In this document: positions 25,060 through 33,406 of the stretch, piece after piece
Layout: every line of letters begins with the position of its first letter
Position numbering within the stretch: position 1 is the stretch's first letter
DNA from: Paracoccaceae bacterium
Lineage (GTDB): Bacteria > Pseudomonadota > Alphaproteobacteria > Rhodobacterales > Rhodobacteraceae
Assembly (NCBI GenBank): GCA_020832705.1
Contig: JAFIEE010000011.1
Coordinates: forward strand, 1-37,357
Reading direction: 5' to 3'
DNA: 37,357 nucleotides
Program-made: the position numbers and the translations under genes
The notes under the pieces: model-generated
The model's database searches: none
What the model saw: the letters and a program-made list of their open reading frames with translations, nothing else
Told to the model about the DNA's origin: nothing

Positions 25060-25112
25060 CCCCGCAACGGAGTCCCCGCAACGGTGTCCACGCAACGACC
25101 GGGCATACCCGG
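25060..25112. repeat. Three 14-bp tandem repeats and a small hairpin in a convergent gap
   Basis: The 14-bp unit CCCCGCAACGGAGT occurs three times in a row with few changes (25060-25073, 25074-25087, 25088-25101; core CGCAACG). A short hairpin CCGGG-CATA-CCCGG follows (25099-25112). It fills most of the 89-bp gap between the convergent PHP and GNAT genes. The hairpin might help end either transcript. Confidence 0.6.
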
Positions 25113-25119
25113 CGCCTGT

Positions 25120-25590
25120 TCACGGGGTCAGGGGTTTTTCGAAATAGGCGCGCAGATGCCCGTCGTCCCCGGCGCGGCGCGGGCCCAGGCGCACGATCCT
25201 GAACCCGGCCTGCTCGTAGAACCGGACCAGATGGGTGTACTTCGCCACCGTGTGAAGGCACAGGCGCCGGGCGCCCGCGCTTCGGGCGATCCGCTCGCCT
25301 TCGGCAATGAATGCCCGGCCCAGCCCCTTGCCCTGTGCCTCCGGAGCGACCGCGACAAGGTCGATTTTCATCCGCCCCGCTTCGGGGTCAAGGGTGCGGA
25401 ACATGACCCCGGCAAGCCCGCCGGTGGGGTGCTCGGCGACCACGGCCTTCCCGGCGGCGACCCGATCGGCCAGCCAGTCGGCATTCTCCGCCCAGTCCTG
25501 ACCGATCCCCGCCATGTAATCCGAAAACGCCGCGAGAACGAGGCGTTGAATCGCGGGCAGTTCCGCCTCTGTGCCGGGTCTGAACCTCAT
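25120..25590 (-). CDS. GNAT-family N-acetyltransferase
   Basis: A 156-residue protein with the acetyl-CoA motif Q86-G-K-G-L-G (in VAPEAQGKGLGRAFI) and the C-terminal RFYEQAGFRI segment typical of GNAT enzymes. Its ATG overlaps the stop of the upstream ATPase gene (ATGA), so it is translationally coupled and the last gene of the ABC operon. This suggests that it acetylates an imported compound or a breakdown product. By analogy PhnO, an aminoalkylphosphonate acetyltransferase, is also a small GNAT, but no specific similarity to PhnO was verified. The product is cytoplasmic. Confidence 0.88.
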   Translation of the reverse strand: MRFRPGTEAELPAIQRLVLAAFSDYMAGIGQDWAENADWLADRVAAGKAVVAEHPTGGLAGVMFRTLDPEAGRMKIDLVAVAPEAQGKGLGRAFIAEGERIARSAGARRLCLHTVAKYTHLVRFYEQAGFRIVRLGPRRAGDDGHLRAYFEKPLTP

Positions 25591-26621
25591 TGCGCCCCTT
25601 GCGAGGATCGGGGTTCGGTGGTGCCGGGCGGGGCCAGTTCCTCGGAGAAATGGCAGGCGGCCAGGTGTCCGTCGGCCATGACCCGCAACTGCGGTGCCTC
25701 GACCCGGCAGCGGTCGCGCGCCATGGGGCAACGGGTGTGAAAGGTGCACCCGGAAGGCGGATTGACCGGCGAGGGTATTTCGCCGGTCAGCCGTTCGGCG
25801 CGTGCCCGGTTTTCGGGGTCCAGTGACGGGATCGCCGAGATCAGCGCCCGGGTATAGGGATGGCGCGGTGTGGCGAACAGCCGCCGCGGCGGTGCGGTCT
25901 CGACGATCCGGCCCAGATACATGACGGCGACATGGTCGCAGGTATGCGCCACCACGGACAGATCGTGGCTGATGAACAGGAAGGTCAGGCCGAGGTCGCG
26001 CTGCAACTGTTTCAGAAGGTTCAGGATATCCGCCTGAATCGACACGTCCAGCGCCGCCACGCTTTCATCGGCCACAATGAAATCGGGGTTCGTCACAAGC
26101 GCCCGCGCAATGGATATCCGCTGGCGCTGCCCGCCCGAGAAGGCATGCGGAAAGCGGCGCAGGTATTCCACGTTCAGGCGGCATTTCGCGGCAATCTCGC
26201 GGACCCTGGCGTTGGCCTCGTCACGGGTCTTGCACAGTTTCATCAGCTCCAGCGGCTCGGCGATGATGTCGCGCACCGTCATCCGCGGGGACAGGGCGGT
26301 GTAGGGATCCTGAAAGATCAGTTGCGCCCGGCGGCGAAACCGTCTCTCGGTCTCGCGGTCCAGCCGCGCCACGTCGAAAACCTCGCCCTGGCTGTCGGTG
26401 ACACGGATCTGCCCGACCGATACGGGTGCGACACCCAGCGCGGCGCGGCCCAGCGTGGTCTTGCCTGATCCGCTCTCGCCGACCAGCCCGAAGAAGGCGC
26501 CGCGCGGAATGTCCAGCGTGACCCCGGCCACCGCCCTGAGAACCGGCGCCGTGCCGAACAGACGGCGCCCGAGGGGATAGTGCACTTCCAGATCGCGTAT
26601 GGCGACGGCCACATCGGTCAC
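25587..26621 (-). CDS. Oligopeptide-type ABC ATPase (OppF/DppF-like)
   Basis: A 344-residue nucleotide-binding subunit. Walker A GESGSGKT is at residues 48-55, with the Q-loop in LIFQDPYTALSPRMTV, signature [15 protein letters not shown], Walker B VADESVAALD (ADES where DEP is usual) and H-loop ISHDLSV. The C-terminal oligopeptide-family extension carries NPPSGCTFHTRCPMARDRC, whose three cysteines match the Opp/Dpp iron-sulfur-like motif. It starts with GTG overlapping the stop of the preceding ATPase gene (GTGA) and ends in ATGA overlap with the GNAT gene. Confidence 0.92.
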   Translation of the reverse strand: MTDVAVAIRDLEVHYPLGRRLFGTAPVLRAVAGVTLDIPRGAFFGLVGESGSGKTTLGRAALGVAPVSVGQIRVTDSQGEVFDVARLDRETERRFRRRAQLIFQDPYTALSPRMTVRDIIAEPLELMKLCKTRDEANARVREIAAKCRLNVEYLRRFPHAFSGGQRQRISIARALVTNPDFIVADESVAALDVSIQADILNLLKQLQRDLGLTFLFISHDLSVVAHTCDHVAVMYLGRIVETAPPRRLFATPRHPYTRALISAIPSLDPENRARAERLTGEIPSPVNPPSGCTFHTRCPMARDRCRVEAPQLRVMADGHLAACHFSEELAPPGTTEPRSSQGAQ

Positions 26622-27616
26622 AGGGCTACCTCATCGGCTGCGTTAAGGTGACAGGCCGCCCGGTGCCCGGAGCGCAACTGCCGGGTTTCGGGGATGACCG
26701 TCCTGCACCGGGCCTCGGCCACCGGGCAGCGCGTGTGAAAGACACAGCCCGAAGGCCGTTCCAGCGGCGACGGGATATCGCCGGGCACGGGCATCAGCGG
26801 GGAATCCAGGTCATCGAGTTTCGGCAGGGCGCTGATCAGGCCACGCGTGTACGGATGGCCGGCGCGGCGGATCACATCTGCCACCGGCCCCTTTTCAACG
26901 ATATTGCCAAGATACATCACCGCCACACGGTCCGCGGTCTGCGCGATCACGCCCAGATCATGCGTGATGAAGATGATCGCCATGCCGAATTCCCGCACCA
27001 GGTCCTTCATCAGGTCGATCACCTGGGCCTGGATGGTCACGTCGAGTGCCGTGGTCGGTTCGTCGGCAATCAGGAGCCTGGGCCGGGTGGACAGCGCCAT
27101 GGCGATCATCGCCCGCTGCCGCATGCCCCCCGAAAGCTCGAACGCGTACTGGTCGAAGCGCCTTGCCGCCTCGGAGATGCCCACCCTTTCCAGCATCTCG
27201 ACCGACCTGCGTTTTGCTTCCTTCCGGGACAGACCGCGATGCAGTTGCAGCATTTCCACCATCTGCGCGCCGATCGAGATCGCCGGCGCGAAACTTGCCA
27301 TGGGCTCCTGAAAGATCATCGAGATGATGTCCCCGCGCACCTTGCGCATGGCGCGGGCTCCCTGGAGGGCAAGGATGTCGATGTCCTCGCCGTCGAGGTG
27401 CAGGTGCATGCGGCTTTCGGGGCCGTAGCGTGCATTGCCGGAATTCAGCCGCATCAGCGATTTCGCGGTCACCGATTTCCCGGAACCGCTTTCCCCGACA
27501 AGGCCCAGCACCTCGCCCGGTTCGAGGTCGAAACTCACTCCGTCCACCGCCGTGATCAGCCCCTCGTCGGTGGAAAAGCGCAGCGTCAGGTCGCGCACGG
27601 TCAGCAGGCCACCCAT
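26618..27616 (-). CDS. Oligopeptide-type ABC ATPase (OppD/DppD-like)
   Basis: A 332-residue nucleotide-binding subunit. Walker A GESGSGKS is at residues 41-48, with Q-loop MIFQEPMASFAPA, signature LSGGMRQRAMIAMAL, Walker [13 protein letters not shown] and H-loop ITHDLGV. The C-terminal segment ERPSGCVFHTRCPVAEARC has the three-Cys pattern of this family. Its start shares one base with the upstream permease stop (TGATG), and its stop overlaps the next ATPase start. It pairs with the second ATPase to drive the two permeases of this operon. Confidence 0.93.
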   Translation of the reverse strand: MGGLLTVRDLTLRFSTDEGLITAVDGVSFDLEPGEVLGLVGESGSGKSVTAKSLMRLNSGNARYGPESRMHLHLDGEDIDILALQGARAMRKVRGDIISMIFQEPMASFAPAISIGAQMVEMLQLHRGLSRKEAKRRSVEMLERVGISEAARRFDQYAFELSGGMRQRAMIAMALSTRPRLLIADEPTTALDVTIQAQVIDLMKDLVREFGMAIIFITHDLGVIAQTADRVAVMYLGNIVEKGPVADVIRRAGHPYTRGLISALPKLDDLDSPLMPVPGDIPSPLERPSGCVFHTRCPVAEARCRTVIPETRQLRSGHRAACHLNAADEVAL

Positions 27617-28758
27617 CAGCGCCGCTCCGAATAGGGGTCAGCGGCATCGCGCAACCCGTCGCCGACAAAGACGAAGGCCAGCACGATCGCCACGAATATC
27701 GGCACCGGGATGAAATACCAGTGATAGTTCAGCAGCACGTCGACGCGGGTGGTGTTCTGCAGCATCACACCCAGCGAGTTGACCGGGTCCTTCAGCCCCA
27801 GGCCGATGAAACTGAGCGAGGTCTCGGCCAGCACCATGTAGGGAAACGAGATCACCAGATCGACGATGATGTAGCTGGTGAAGCTGGGCAGCAGGTGGCG
27901 GCGGATGACATGGAAGGGGCGCGCGCCCGCCATCCGCGCGGCAAGGACATAGTCGGCGGTGCGTTCTGCCAGAACATGGGTCCGGATCCGTCGCGCCAGC
28001 GTGCCCCAGCCCAGAAATCCAAGCGCCAACGAGATGAAGAAGAAGCGCTGCTCGGAGGTCCAGCTTTCCGGCATGAAGGCCGCCACCGCCATGAACATGG
28101 GAATCGTCGGCACCGCCTTGACCGTATCCATGAGCGCCTGCAGCACGGTATCGATCCAGCCGCCGAAGAACCCGGCCACGCCCCCGATGATCAGCGCCAG
28201 CACGAAGGAAATCAGCACCCCCATTGTCCCGACTGCAAGGCTGACACCGACGGCGTGCAAGGTGCGGCTGAAGATGTCCTTGCCCTGCGCATCGGTCCCG
28301 AAAAGGTGGACGAAACCCTCCTCGGCCCCGAAAAGCCGGCGCTCCATGGGGATCACGCCAAACAACCGGTAGGGGGCGACCCGCGGCAGGAAGGTCAGGT
28401 AGGTCCGCTCTTCCGTCTGAACGGTGACCCAGCGGAAATTCGTCTCGGGGCCGCGGGTTCGTTCGGTGCCATGGATGAATGGGCGCAGCGAACACCCGTT
28501 GACATCGCAGAACTTCGGGACCTGGGGGGCGCCGTTGGTGTAATCCGCGTTCCGTCCGGCGGCGGTCGGGTCATAGGGCGACAGGAACGGCGCAAAAATC
28601 CCGCAAAGCACAAAGAAGGCCAGGACGTAGAGCGCAAATCGGGCGGTGCGATTGGCTTTGAACCGCTGCCAGATCAACCGGCCCTGTCCGGCGGTGAAAT
28701 ACTCCTCGCTTGTCATTTCAGGCAGCGCGACACGCTTGCCCATGCCCAGAAACGCCAT
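27616..28758 (-). CDS. ABC permease, OppC/DppC-like, with large periplasmic loop
   Basis: A 380-residue permease. A cytoplasmic N-terminus of about 40 residues (EEYFTAGQGRLIWQRFKAN) precedes helix 1 and FLSPYDP. A long external loop follows (about 70-175; contains two Cys, CDVNGC, perhaps a disulfide). Then comes FGTDAQGKDIFSR and the transmembrane core with the EAA-like loop AARMAGARPFHVIRRHLLP. The start shares one base with the stop of the preceding permease gene. The enlarged loop resembles that of YejE-type permeases, though the motif order is of the general Opp/Dpp family. Confidence 0.92.
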   Translation of the reverse strand: MAFLGMGKRVALPEMTSEEYFTAGQGRLIWQRFKANRTARFALYVLAFFVLCGIFAPFLSPYDPTAAGRNADYTNGAPQVPKFCDVNGCSLRPFIHGTERTRGPETNFRWVTVQTEERTYLTFLPRVAPYRLFGVIPMERRLFGAEEGFVHLFGTDAQGKDIFSRTLHAVGVSLAVGTMGVLISFVLALIIGGVAGFFGGWIDTVLQALMDTVKAVPTIPMFMAVAAFMPESWTSEQRFFFISLALGFLGWGTLARRIRTHVLAERTADYVLAARMAGARPFHVIRRHLLPSFTSYIIVDLVISFPYMVLAETSLSFIGLGLKDPVNSLGVMLQNTTRVDVLLNYHWYFIPVPIFVAIVLAFVFVGDGLRDAADPYSERR

Positions 28759-29762
28759 CAGAAGAACCCCTTGCGAATGCGCGGATCCAGCACTGCCAGC
28801 AGGATGTCGGTCAGGAAATTCAACAGAACGATCAGCGCCGTCATCGACAGGATGATCGCGCCCGCAAGCTGCTGGTCGTTCGAGAGCGCAAGCGCCTCGA
28901 GCAGCAGCGCGCCCGCCTCGGTCAGGATCAGGACAGCCGCGACAATGGGCAGGTCGTTGAAGATGCGGTTGAGGTCAAAGCCGACCGAGTTCACCACCGG
29001 CCCCAGCGCGTGCCGGGCCGGGTAGCGCAGCAGCAACGTGCCCCCCGAAAGCCCGCGGGCGCGCGCGGCGGTGACGTAAAGCTTGTCCTGCTCGTCGGAC
29101 ATCATGGCCCGCACGGTCTGGATCTGGATCGCCATGGCCGACCAGGCAAGAATGAAGATCGGCATCCAGGCATTGGACATCAGGTCGGCAAAGCGTGCCC
29201 ATGTCCAGGGCGCCTCGCGGAATTCCTCGGAGAAGAGGCCGGTCATCGTGTCGCCGAGCCAGATCGTCGAGAACAGCATGATGATCAGCGCCAGAAGGAA
29301 GTTCGGCAGCGCCAGCCCCAGATAGGACAGGATCCGGATCACCCCGTCCAGCCAGCCGCCGCGCATGGAGGCCGATGCCATGCCGATCGGCACCGCGAGC
29401 GCATAGGTCAGAACGAGCGCGCCGCCGGCAAGTCCGAAGGACAGCAGCAGCTTGTCACCGATCAACTGGTTGACACTCACCCGCCAAAGGCAGCTTTCCC
29501 CCAGATCGAAGCGGAAGAAGACCCCGGTGACCCAGTCGACCCACCGGATCACAAAGGGCCGGTCCAGCCCCATGCGCACTTCTTCGGCGCGGATATCCGC
29601 GTCGGTGATGGTGAAGCCCTGCGAGGCCTTGTAGGCGATGTAGCGTTCGGCGCAGTTTCCCGGCACCAGTTCCATCAGCGTAAAGACAATCAGGCTGACC
29701 AGGATCATGGTCGCCATCGCGGCCGAGAAGCGGGCCGCAACGAAACGGGCAAATGCGGGCAT
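28758..29762 (-). CDS. ABC permease, OppB/DppB-like
   Basis: A 334-residue inner-membrane permease. Helix 1 spans about residues 12-32 (MATMILVSLIVFTLMELVPG), followed by the periplasmic loop with LGLDRPF-like RMGLDRPFVIRW. The EAA-like contact loop is VTAARARGLSGGTLLLRYPARH (near residue 230). It has the usual six-helix family architecture. A GGAG lies nine bases before the ATG. It is preceded by a strong hairpin after the binding-protein gene, which probably lowers its expression relative to that gene. Confidence 0.92.
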   Translation of the reverse strand: MPAFARFVAARFSAAMATMILVSLIVFTLMELVPGNCAERYIAYKASQGFTITDADIRAEEVRMGLDRPFVIRWVDWVTGVFFRFDLGESCLWRVSVNQLIGDKLLLSFGLAGGALVLTYALAVPIGMASASMRGGWLDGVIRILSYLGLALPNFLLALIIMLFSTIWLGDTMTGLFSEEFREAPWTWARFADLMSNAWMPIFILAWSAMAIQIQTVRAMMSDEQDKLYVTAARARGLSGGTLLLRYPARHALGPVVNSVGFDLNRIFNDLPIVAAVLILTEAGALLLEALALSNDQQLAGAIILSMTALIVLLNFLTDILLAVLDPRIRKGFF

Positions 29763-29784
29763 GTGCGGTGGCTCCGGAAGGGCA

Positions 29785-29809
29785 GGGCGGCCTGAAGGTC
29801 AGGCCGCCC
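29785..29809 (-). other. Intercistronic hairpin after the solute-binding protein gene
   Basis: A perfect 11-bp stem GGGCGGCCTGA/TCAGGCCGCCC with an AGG loop lies in the 73-bp gap between the binding-protein stop and the first permease. Such hairpins often protect the upstream binding-protein message and reduce read-through to the permeases. There is no T run for full termination. That role is inferred from comparable ABC operons. Confidence 0.65.
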
Positions 29810-29835
29810 GGAGTTCAGGTCAGCCGGTTGCGCCG

Positions 29836-31875
29836 TTATTCGGACAACCACCACTGCTGCGGGCGGTACGGATACATGCGATAGTATTCGTAGCTCCAGG
29901 TCAACGGCGGCATGAAGTTCTGCACCGCGTTGTGGCGATAGACCGGGTTCGGAGCCTGCACCGTGCTCATGAACGCGAAGCCTTCGAGCACATGGTCGAT
30001 GATGCGCTGGCCCAGTTCGTCGGACTCGGGTGTGCCCGGCAGATGGGTCTGCCATTCGAACACGGCATCGGCCAGCTCATAGGTCCACTCGGGGGGGCGG
30101 GTTCCCTCGGTGCCGTCGGTCTGCAGGTAACGCTCCCAGCCCATGCCGGTGCGGGCATCGAAGAAGCCGCCGAAGGGCGGGATGAGCTGTTCTGCCGAGC
30201 CCAGCAGGACCGGGATCGGCTGCCCCTTGCCCCAGCTCACCACATCAATCTCGGCGGCCCCCTGTGCGGCGCGGTATTCGTCCGAGGTCGCCTCGCGGAT
30301 GGTCGTCGGAATGCCGATATCGGTCCAGTGCTGCGCGACAAGTTCCGCAACCGCGGTGGGCATGCCCTGGGTGGCAAAGACGATGTTCAGGCGGAAGGGT
30401 TCCCCGTTGAGTTCGCGCACCCCGTCGCCGGTGCTGTCCACCAGCCCCACGCTGTCCAGAAGCTCGGCCGCCCGTTCCGGATTGAACTCGGTCGCGTAGT
30501 TGATCTGCTCTTCGGTGGCGAAGGGCGGCACCGGATCGAAATGGAAGTAGGCGCGCACGTCCCCGAGGTCGAAGAAGGCAACCGAGTTGATCTCGTCGCG
30601 GTTCATGGCATGGCTCATGGCGATGCGGAAATCGCGATTGTTGAACAGTTCGCGCCTTGCCTCGTCGGCGGGGGTCATGTTGAAGCCGAACACCGGCATC
30701 CCGATCTGCGGGCGCAGATAGATCGTGTAGTTCCCCGCTTCCTGGCCGTCCAGCAGCGCGGGCGCATCCGGCAGGACAACGTTCTGCGACTTGTAGTGGA
30801 TTTCGCCGTTGATCATCCGCAGCAGGCGCACCTCGTTGTTGGGAACGTAGCGCTCGTCCTTCTGCGAGATATAGGGAAGCTGGTTGCCGGCCGTATCGAC
30901 CATGTGGAAGAACGGGTTGGCCACGTAGCGGCGCCCCTCGGTGGTGTCGGAAACGGTGATGTGCGACTCCAGCGTCGGCACGACAGCCTTGGGCAGGCTG
31001 CCCACGGTGGCCGGATTGCGCAGCAGCGGCGAGGGCACGTCCTTCCAGTCGGACCCGCCGTAGTAGTGCGCGATCACGTCATAGCCCCGCTCGAAACCCA
31101 GCGCCTGGGCGTTGGCATCGGCGTTCTCGTCAATCTCGGGGTGGAACTGGCCAAGGAAATGGCGCGGCTGGAAGGGTTGGGCGTAGTCCACCGCGAAGGT
31201 CGCCAGCAGCCCCGGCTGCGGCGCGGCCAGCCGGAACACGACCGTCAGATCGTCGACCGCCTCGACCTCGAACCGCTCGCCGCCTGTGCTCCAGAGCGCG
31301 CGCGGGTTGCCCACGACATTCTCGTCCATGACCATGTGATTGTACCAGAAGGCGATATCATGGGCGGTGAAGGGCGCGCCATCCGACCAGCGGTGTCCCT
31401 CGCGCAGCCCGAAGGTCAGTTCCGTGAAGTCATCATTCCACGCGTAGGAGCGGGCCACGTTGGGAACGATGGTCACCAGATCATCGGCATAGCGCATCAG
31501 GTTGACATGGTGCACCGACATGAAATCCGAAGTGCCCGCCTCGGTCGCGTTCGACATGCCCCGGATCGTGCCGCCATACTGGCCGATGGTCTCATAGGGA
31601 ACCACAACCAGCGGCTCCACCGGCAGGCGCTCCGCGACCGGGGAGAGTGTTTCCGGATTGCCCTGGATCCGGGCGTTCAGCTCGGCGATTTCAGGGTTTT
31701 CCTGAAAGGTCATGGTGCAGTCTGCAGCGGCCTGAAATTCGCTGAGGTCATATTGCTGCGGAAAGGCACCGGGGGCGATACCCATGGTATCTTCCAGTGT
31801 GATCGGCGGGCAGTCTGCCAGTGCGGCGGAAACCAGCGCAACGCTGGCCACGCCGGAGTAAAGGATTGCTTTCAT
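29836..31875 (-). CDS. Family 5 oligopeptide-type solute-binding protein
   Basis: A 679-residue periplasmic binding protein with a Sec signal peptide (residues 1-20, ...LVSAALA then DCPP). There is no valid lipobox because Asp precedes the Cys. The SBP_bac_5 domain includes TELTFGLREGHRWSDGAPFT, the usual entrance-strand motif, and FNNRDFRIAMSHAMNRDEIN. It is longer than DppA/OppA (about 540), with an N-terminal extension of about 80 residues before GQYGGTIRG. The ATG at 31875 has GAGGA six bases upstream. It is the first gene of a six-gene minus-strand operon ending in the GNAT gene. The ligand is unknown; a peptide or amide-like compound is likely. Confidence 0.92.
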   Translation of the reverse strand: MKAILYSGVASVALVSAALADCPPITLEDTMGIAPGAFPQQYDLSEFQAAADCTMTFQENPEIAELNARIQGNPETLSPVAERLPVEPLVVVPYETIGQYGGTIRGMSNATEAGTSDFMSVHHVNLMRYADDLVTIVPNVARSYAWNDDFTELTFGLREGHRWSDGAPFTAHDIAFWYNHMVMDENVVGNPRALWSTGGERFEVEAVDDLTVVFRLAAPQPGLLATFAVDYAQPFQPRHFLGQFHPEIDENADANAQALGFERGYDVIAHYYGGSDWKDVPSPLLRNPATVGSLPKAVVPTLESHITVSDTTEGRRYVANPFFHMVDTAGNQLPYISQKDERYVPNNEVRLLRMINGEIHYKSQNVVLPDAPALLDGQEAGNYTIYLRPQIGMPVFGFNMTPADEARRELFNNRDFRIAMSHAMNRDEINSVAFFDLGDVRAYFHFDPVPPFATEEQINYATEFNPERAAELLDSVGLVDSTGDGVRELNGEPFRLNIVFATQGMPTAVAELVAQHWTDIGIPTTIREATSDEYRAAQGAAEIDVVSWGKGQPIPVLLGSAEQLIPPFGGFFDARTGMGWERYLQTDGTEGTRPPEWTYELADAVFEWQTHLPGTPESDELGQRIIDHVLEGFAFMSTVQAPNPVYRHNAVQNFMPPLTWSYEYYRMYPYRPQQWWLSE

Positions 31876-32462
31876 GTCACGTCCTCTTTCTGAAGGCTGC
31901 AAGAGCCCGAAATGGTGCGATGCCGGGAGCAGGGCATGAAAACACGGGCTGCGCGCGTGGAGCAGCACCGGCGGAAACACTGACAACGGAACATCCCGAC
32001 CTCCCTGGCGCCCTGGTTTGTTATGGTCCGCTCACGACAGGGGCATGACGGCCTTGGCGGGCGCATTGTGTTGCGGTGCCGTTGGGGGCGCCGCACGGAT
32101 CGAGTATTTTGACTTCCCGTGCATAGATGAAATCGTTTTTAGTGATGGAAGCATAATATTTTTTGCAGAAATTGGCAGATCGGGGGCCGTGGCGTGCAAG
32201 TCCACGCCCCGTGCGTCCCCGAACGCCATGACCGGCAGACGCCGCGAAATGGCTCTGCCGCAGCACAAAACTGGCAACCGCGTTGCCCTGCGAAGGCAGC
32301 ACCCCGGGCGCCGGGGCGTTGACAGCGGGCCGGGCGGGGGAGGGCTGCCCGGCGCAGGTGGCCGGTTCTGGCCCGCGCCGATATTGCATTGCATGCGCTT
32401 GTATCGCCTGCTTTTTCATCACATGGTCGCGCGGACGGACCCGCTTGTGATCGGATCAGGAG
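31876..32462. other. Gene-free divergent region of about 590 bp
   Basis: No convincing gene was found. The open frames here lack recognisable domains and run against the codon pattern of neighbours. An A+T-rich stretch (about 32100-32170, with TTGACT at 32109 and AATATTTTTT at 32155-32164) contrasts with the G+C-rich flanks. A small stem GGCGTG/CACGCC with a six-base spacer follows near 32193-32210. It should hold the promoters of the binding-protein operon and of the EamA gene. No riboswitch pattern was recognised. Confidence 0.5.
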
Positions 32463-33380
32463 ATGCCAGCCCCCGCCCTTGTGCCCGTGCCGATGGACCG
32501 TGTGCCCCTGGGGGTGCTGTACATGGTCCTGTTCTGCCTGACGGCACCGTTGATCGATGTTGCCGCCAAGATGGCCTCGCAGCATGTGACCGTGACCCAG
32601 GTGACGCTGGCGCGGTACGGGTTTCAGGTCTTTCTGATGTTGCCCCTGATGATGCTTGCGGGCAGCGTGTGGCGGCTGTCACCCGTGATGCTGCGGCTTC
32701 TGGTGCTGCGGGCCGTGGTCGGGCTGGTTTCGACCTACAGCTTTGTGGCTGCGGTGCAGGCAATGCCGATTGCCGATGCCCTGGCGATTGTCTTTGTCGA
32801 ACCCTTCATCCTGCTGGCACTGGGGTTCCTGCTGTTCGGGGAACAGGTCGGACCGCGCCGGATCATTGCCAGTCTCATAGGGTTTTCCGGGGCGCTGCTG
32901 GTGATCCAGCCCAATTTCGCGGTCTTCGGGCCGGTGGCGCTCTGGCCTCTGGTGACAGCGGTTGCCTTCGCCTTCTACATTCTGGTCACGCGCCGCCTGT
33001 CGCGCGAGCTTCCGCCGGTGGCGATGAATTTCCATACCGCCTGGATGGCGGTTCTGATCATGCTGCCGGTGCTTGGTGCGGGCCAGATGCTGGACCTGCC
33101 CCTGCTGGCGCTGTCCTGGGCCGCGCCTGTCGTCTGGGTGCAGCTTTTGTGCGTCGCGCTGGCGGCGACGGTTGCGCATCTGTTCATTTCCTATGCGCTG
33201 CGTTTCGCGCCTTCGGCAACGGTCGCTCCGCTGCACTACCTTGAAATCGTCAGCGCCGCCGCGTTTGGCTGGCTGTTCTTTCGCGACTGGCCCAACCTGA
33301 CAAGCTGGCTGGGGATTGCGATCATCACTGCATCGGGGTTGTTCATCATCTGGCGAGAGCACAGGATCGCGCGCATGTAG
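32463..33380 (+). CDS. EamA/DMT-family membrane transporter
   Basis: A 305-residue protein with about ten transmembrane helices in two EamA repeats; PIADALAIVFVEPFILLALG and FAPSATVAPLHYLEIVSAAA are typical of the family near the ends of repeats 1 and 2. It belongs to the large group of drug/metabolite transporters; the substrate is not predictable. AGGAG directly abuts the ATG at 32463, which is too close, so the in-frame ATG at 32493 (MDRVPLG) may be the true start. It is divergent from the ABC operon and convergent with the RidA-family gene. Confidence 0.87.
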   Translation: MPAPALVPVPMDRVPLGVLYMVLFCLTAPLIDVAAKMASQHVTVTQVTLARYGFQVFLMLPLMMLAGSVWRLSPVMLRLLVLRAVVGLVSTYSFVAAVQAMPIADALAIVFVEPFILLALGFLLFGEQVGPRRIIASLIGFSGALLVIQPNFAVFGPVALWPLVTAVAFAFYILVTRRLSRELPPVAMNFHTAWMAVLIMLPVLGAGQMLDLPLLALSWAAPVVWVQLLCVALAATVAHLFISYALRFAPSATVAPLHYLEIVSAAAFGWLFFRDWPNLTSWLGIAIITASGLFIIWREHRIARM

Positions 33381-33387
33381 GGACCTT

Positions 33388-33399
33388 GGCGCGCGCGCG
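33388..33399. other. Perfect 12-bp palindrome between convergent stops
   Basis: GGCGCGCGCGCC lies in the 26-bp gap between the EamA and RidA-family stop codons. It is self-complementary and could form a tight duplex element, but it has no loop and no T run, so a role in termination is weakly supported. Confidence 0.3.
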
Positions 33400-33406
33400 C
33401 CCCGTT

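Noticed and set aside
25060-25101. CRISPR-like array
   Set aside because: Units are 14 bp, directly adjacent with no spacers, and no cas gene is nearby.
29707-31893. 728-residue open frame opposite the solute-binding protein gene
   Set aside because: Antisense shadow; the minus-strand frame has a signal peptide, ribosome site and SBP_bac_5 motifs.
32190-32215. tRNA or riboswitch fragment before the EamA gene
   Set aside because: Only a 6-bp stem was found; no cloverleaf arms or known riboswitch core were recognised.
32021-32422. 133-residue minus-strand open frame in the gene-free region before the EamA gene
   Set aside because: No recognised domain and composition unlike neighbouring proteins; the A+T-rich part suggests a regulatory region.
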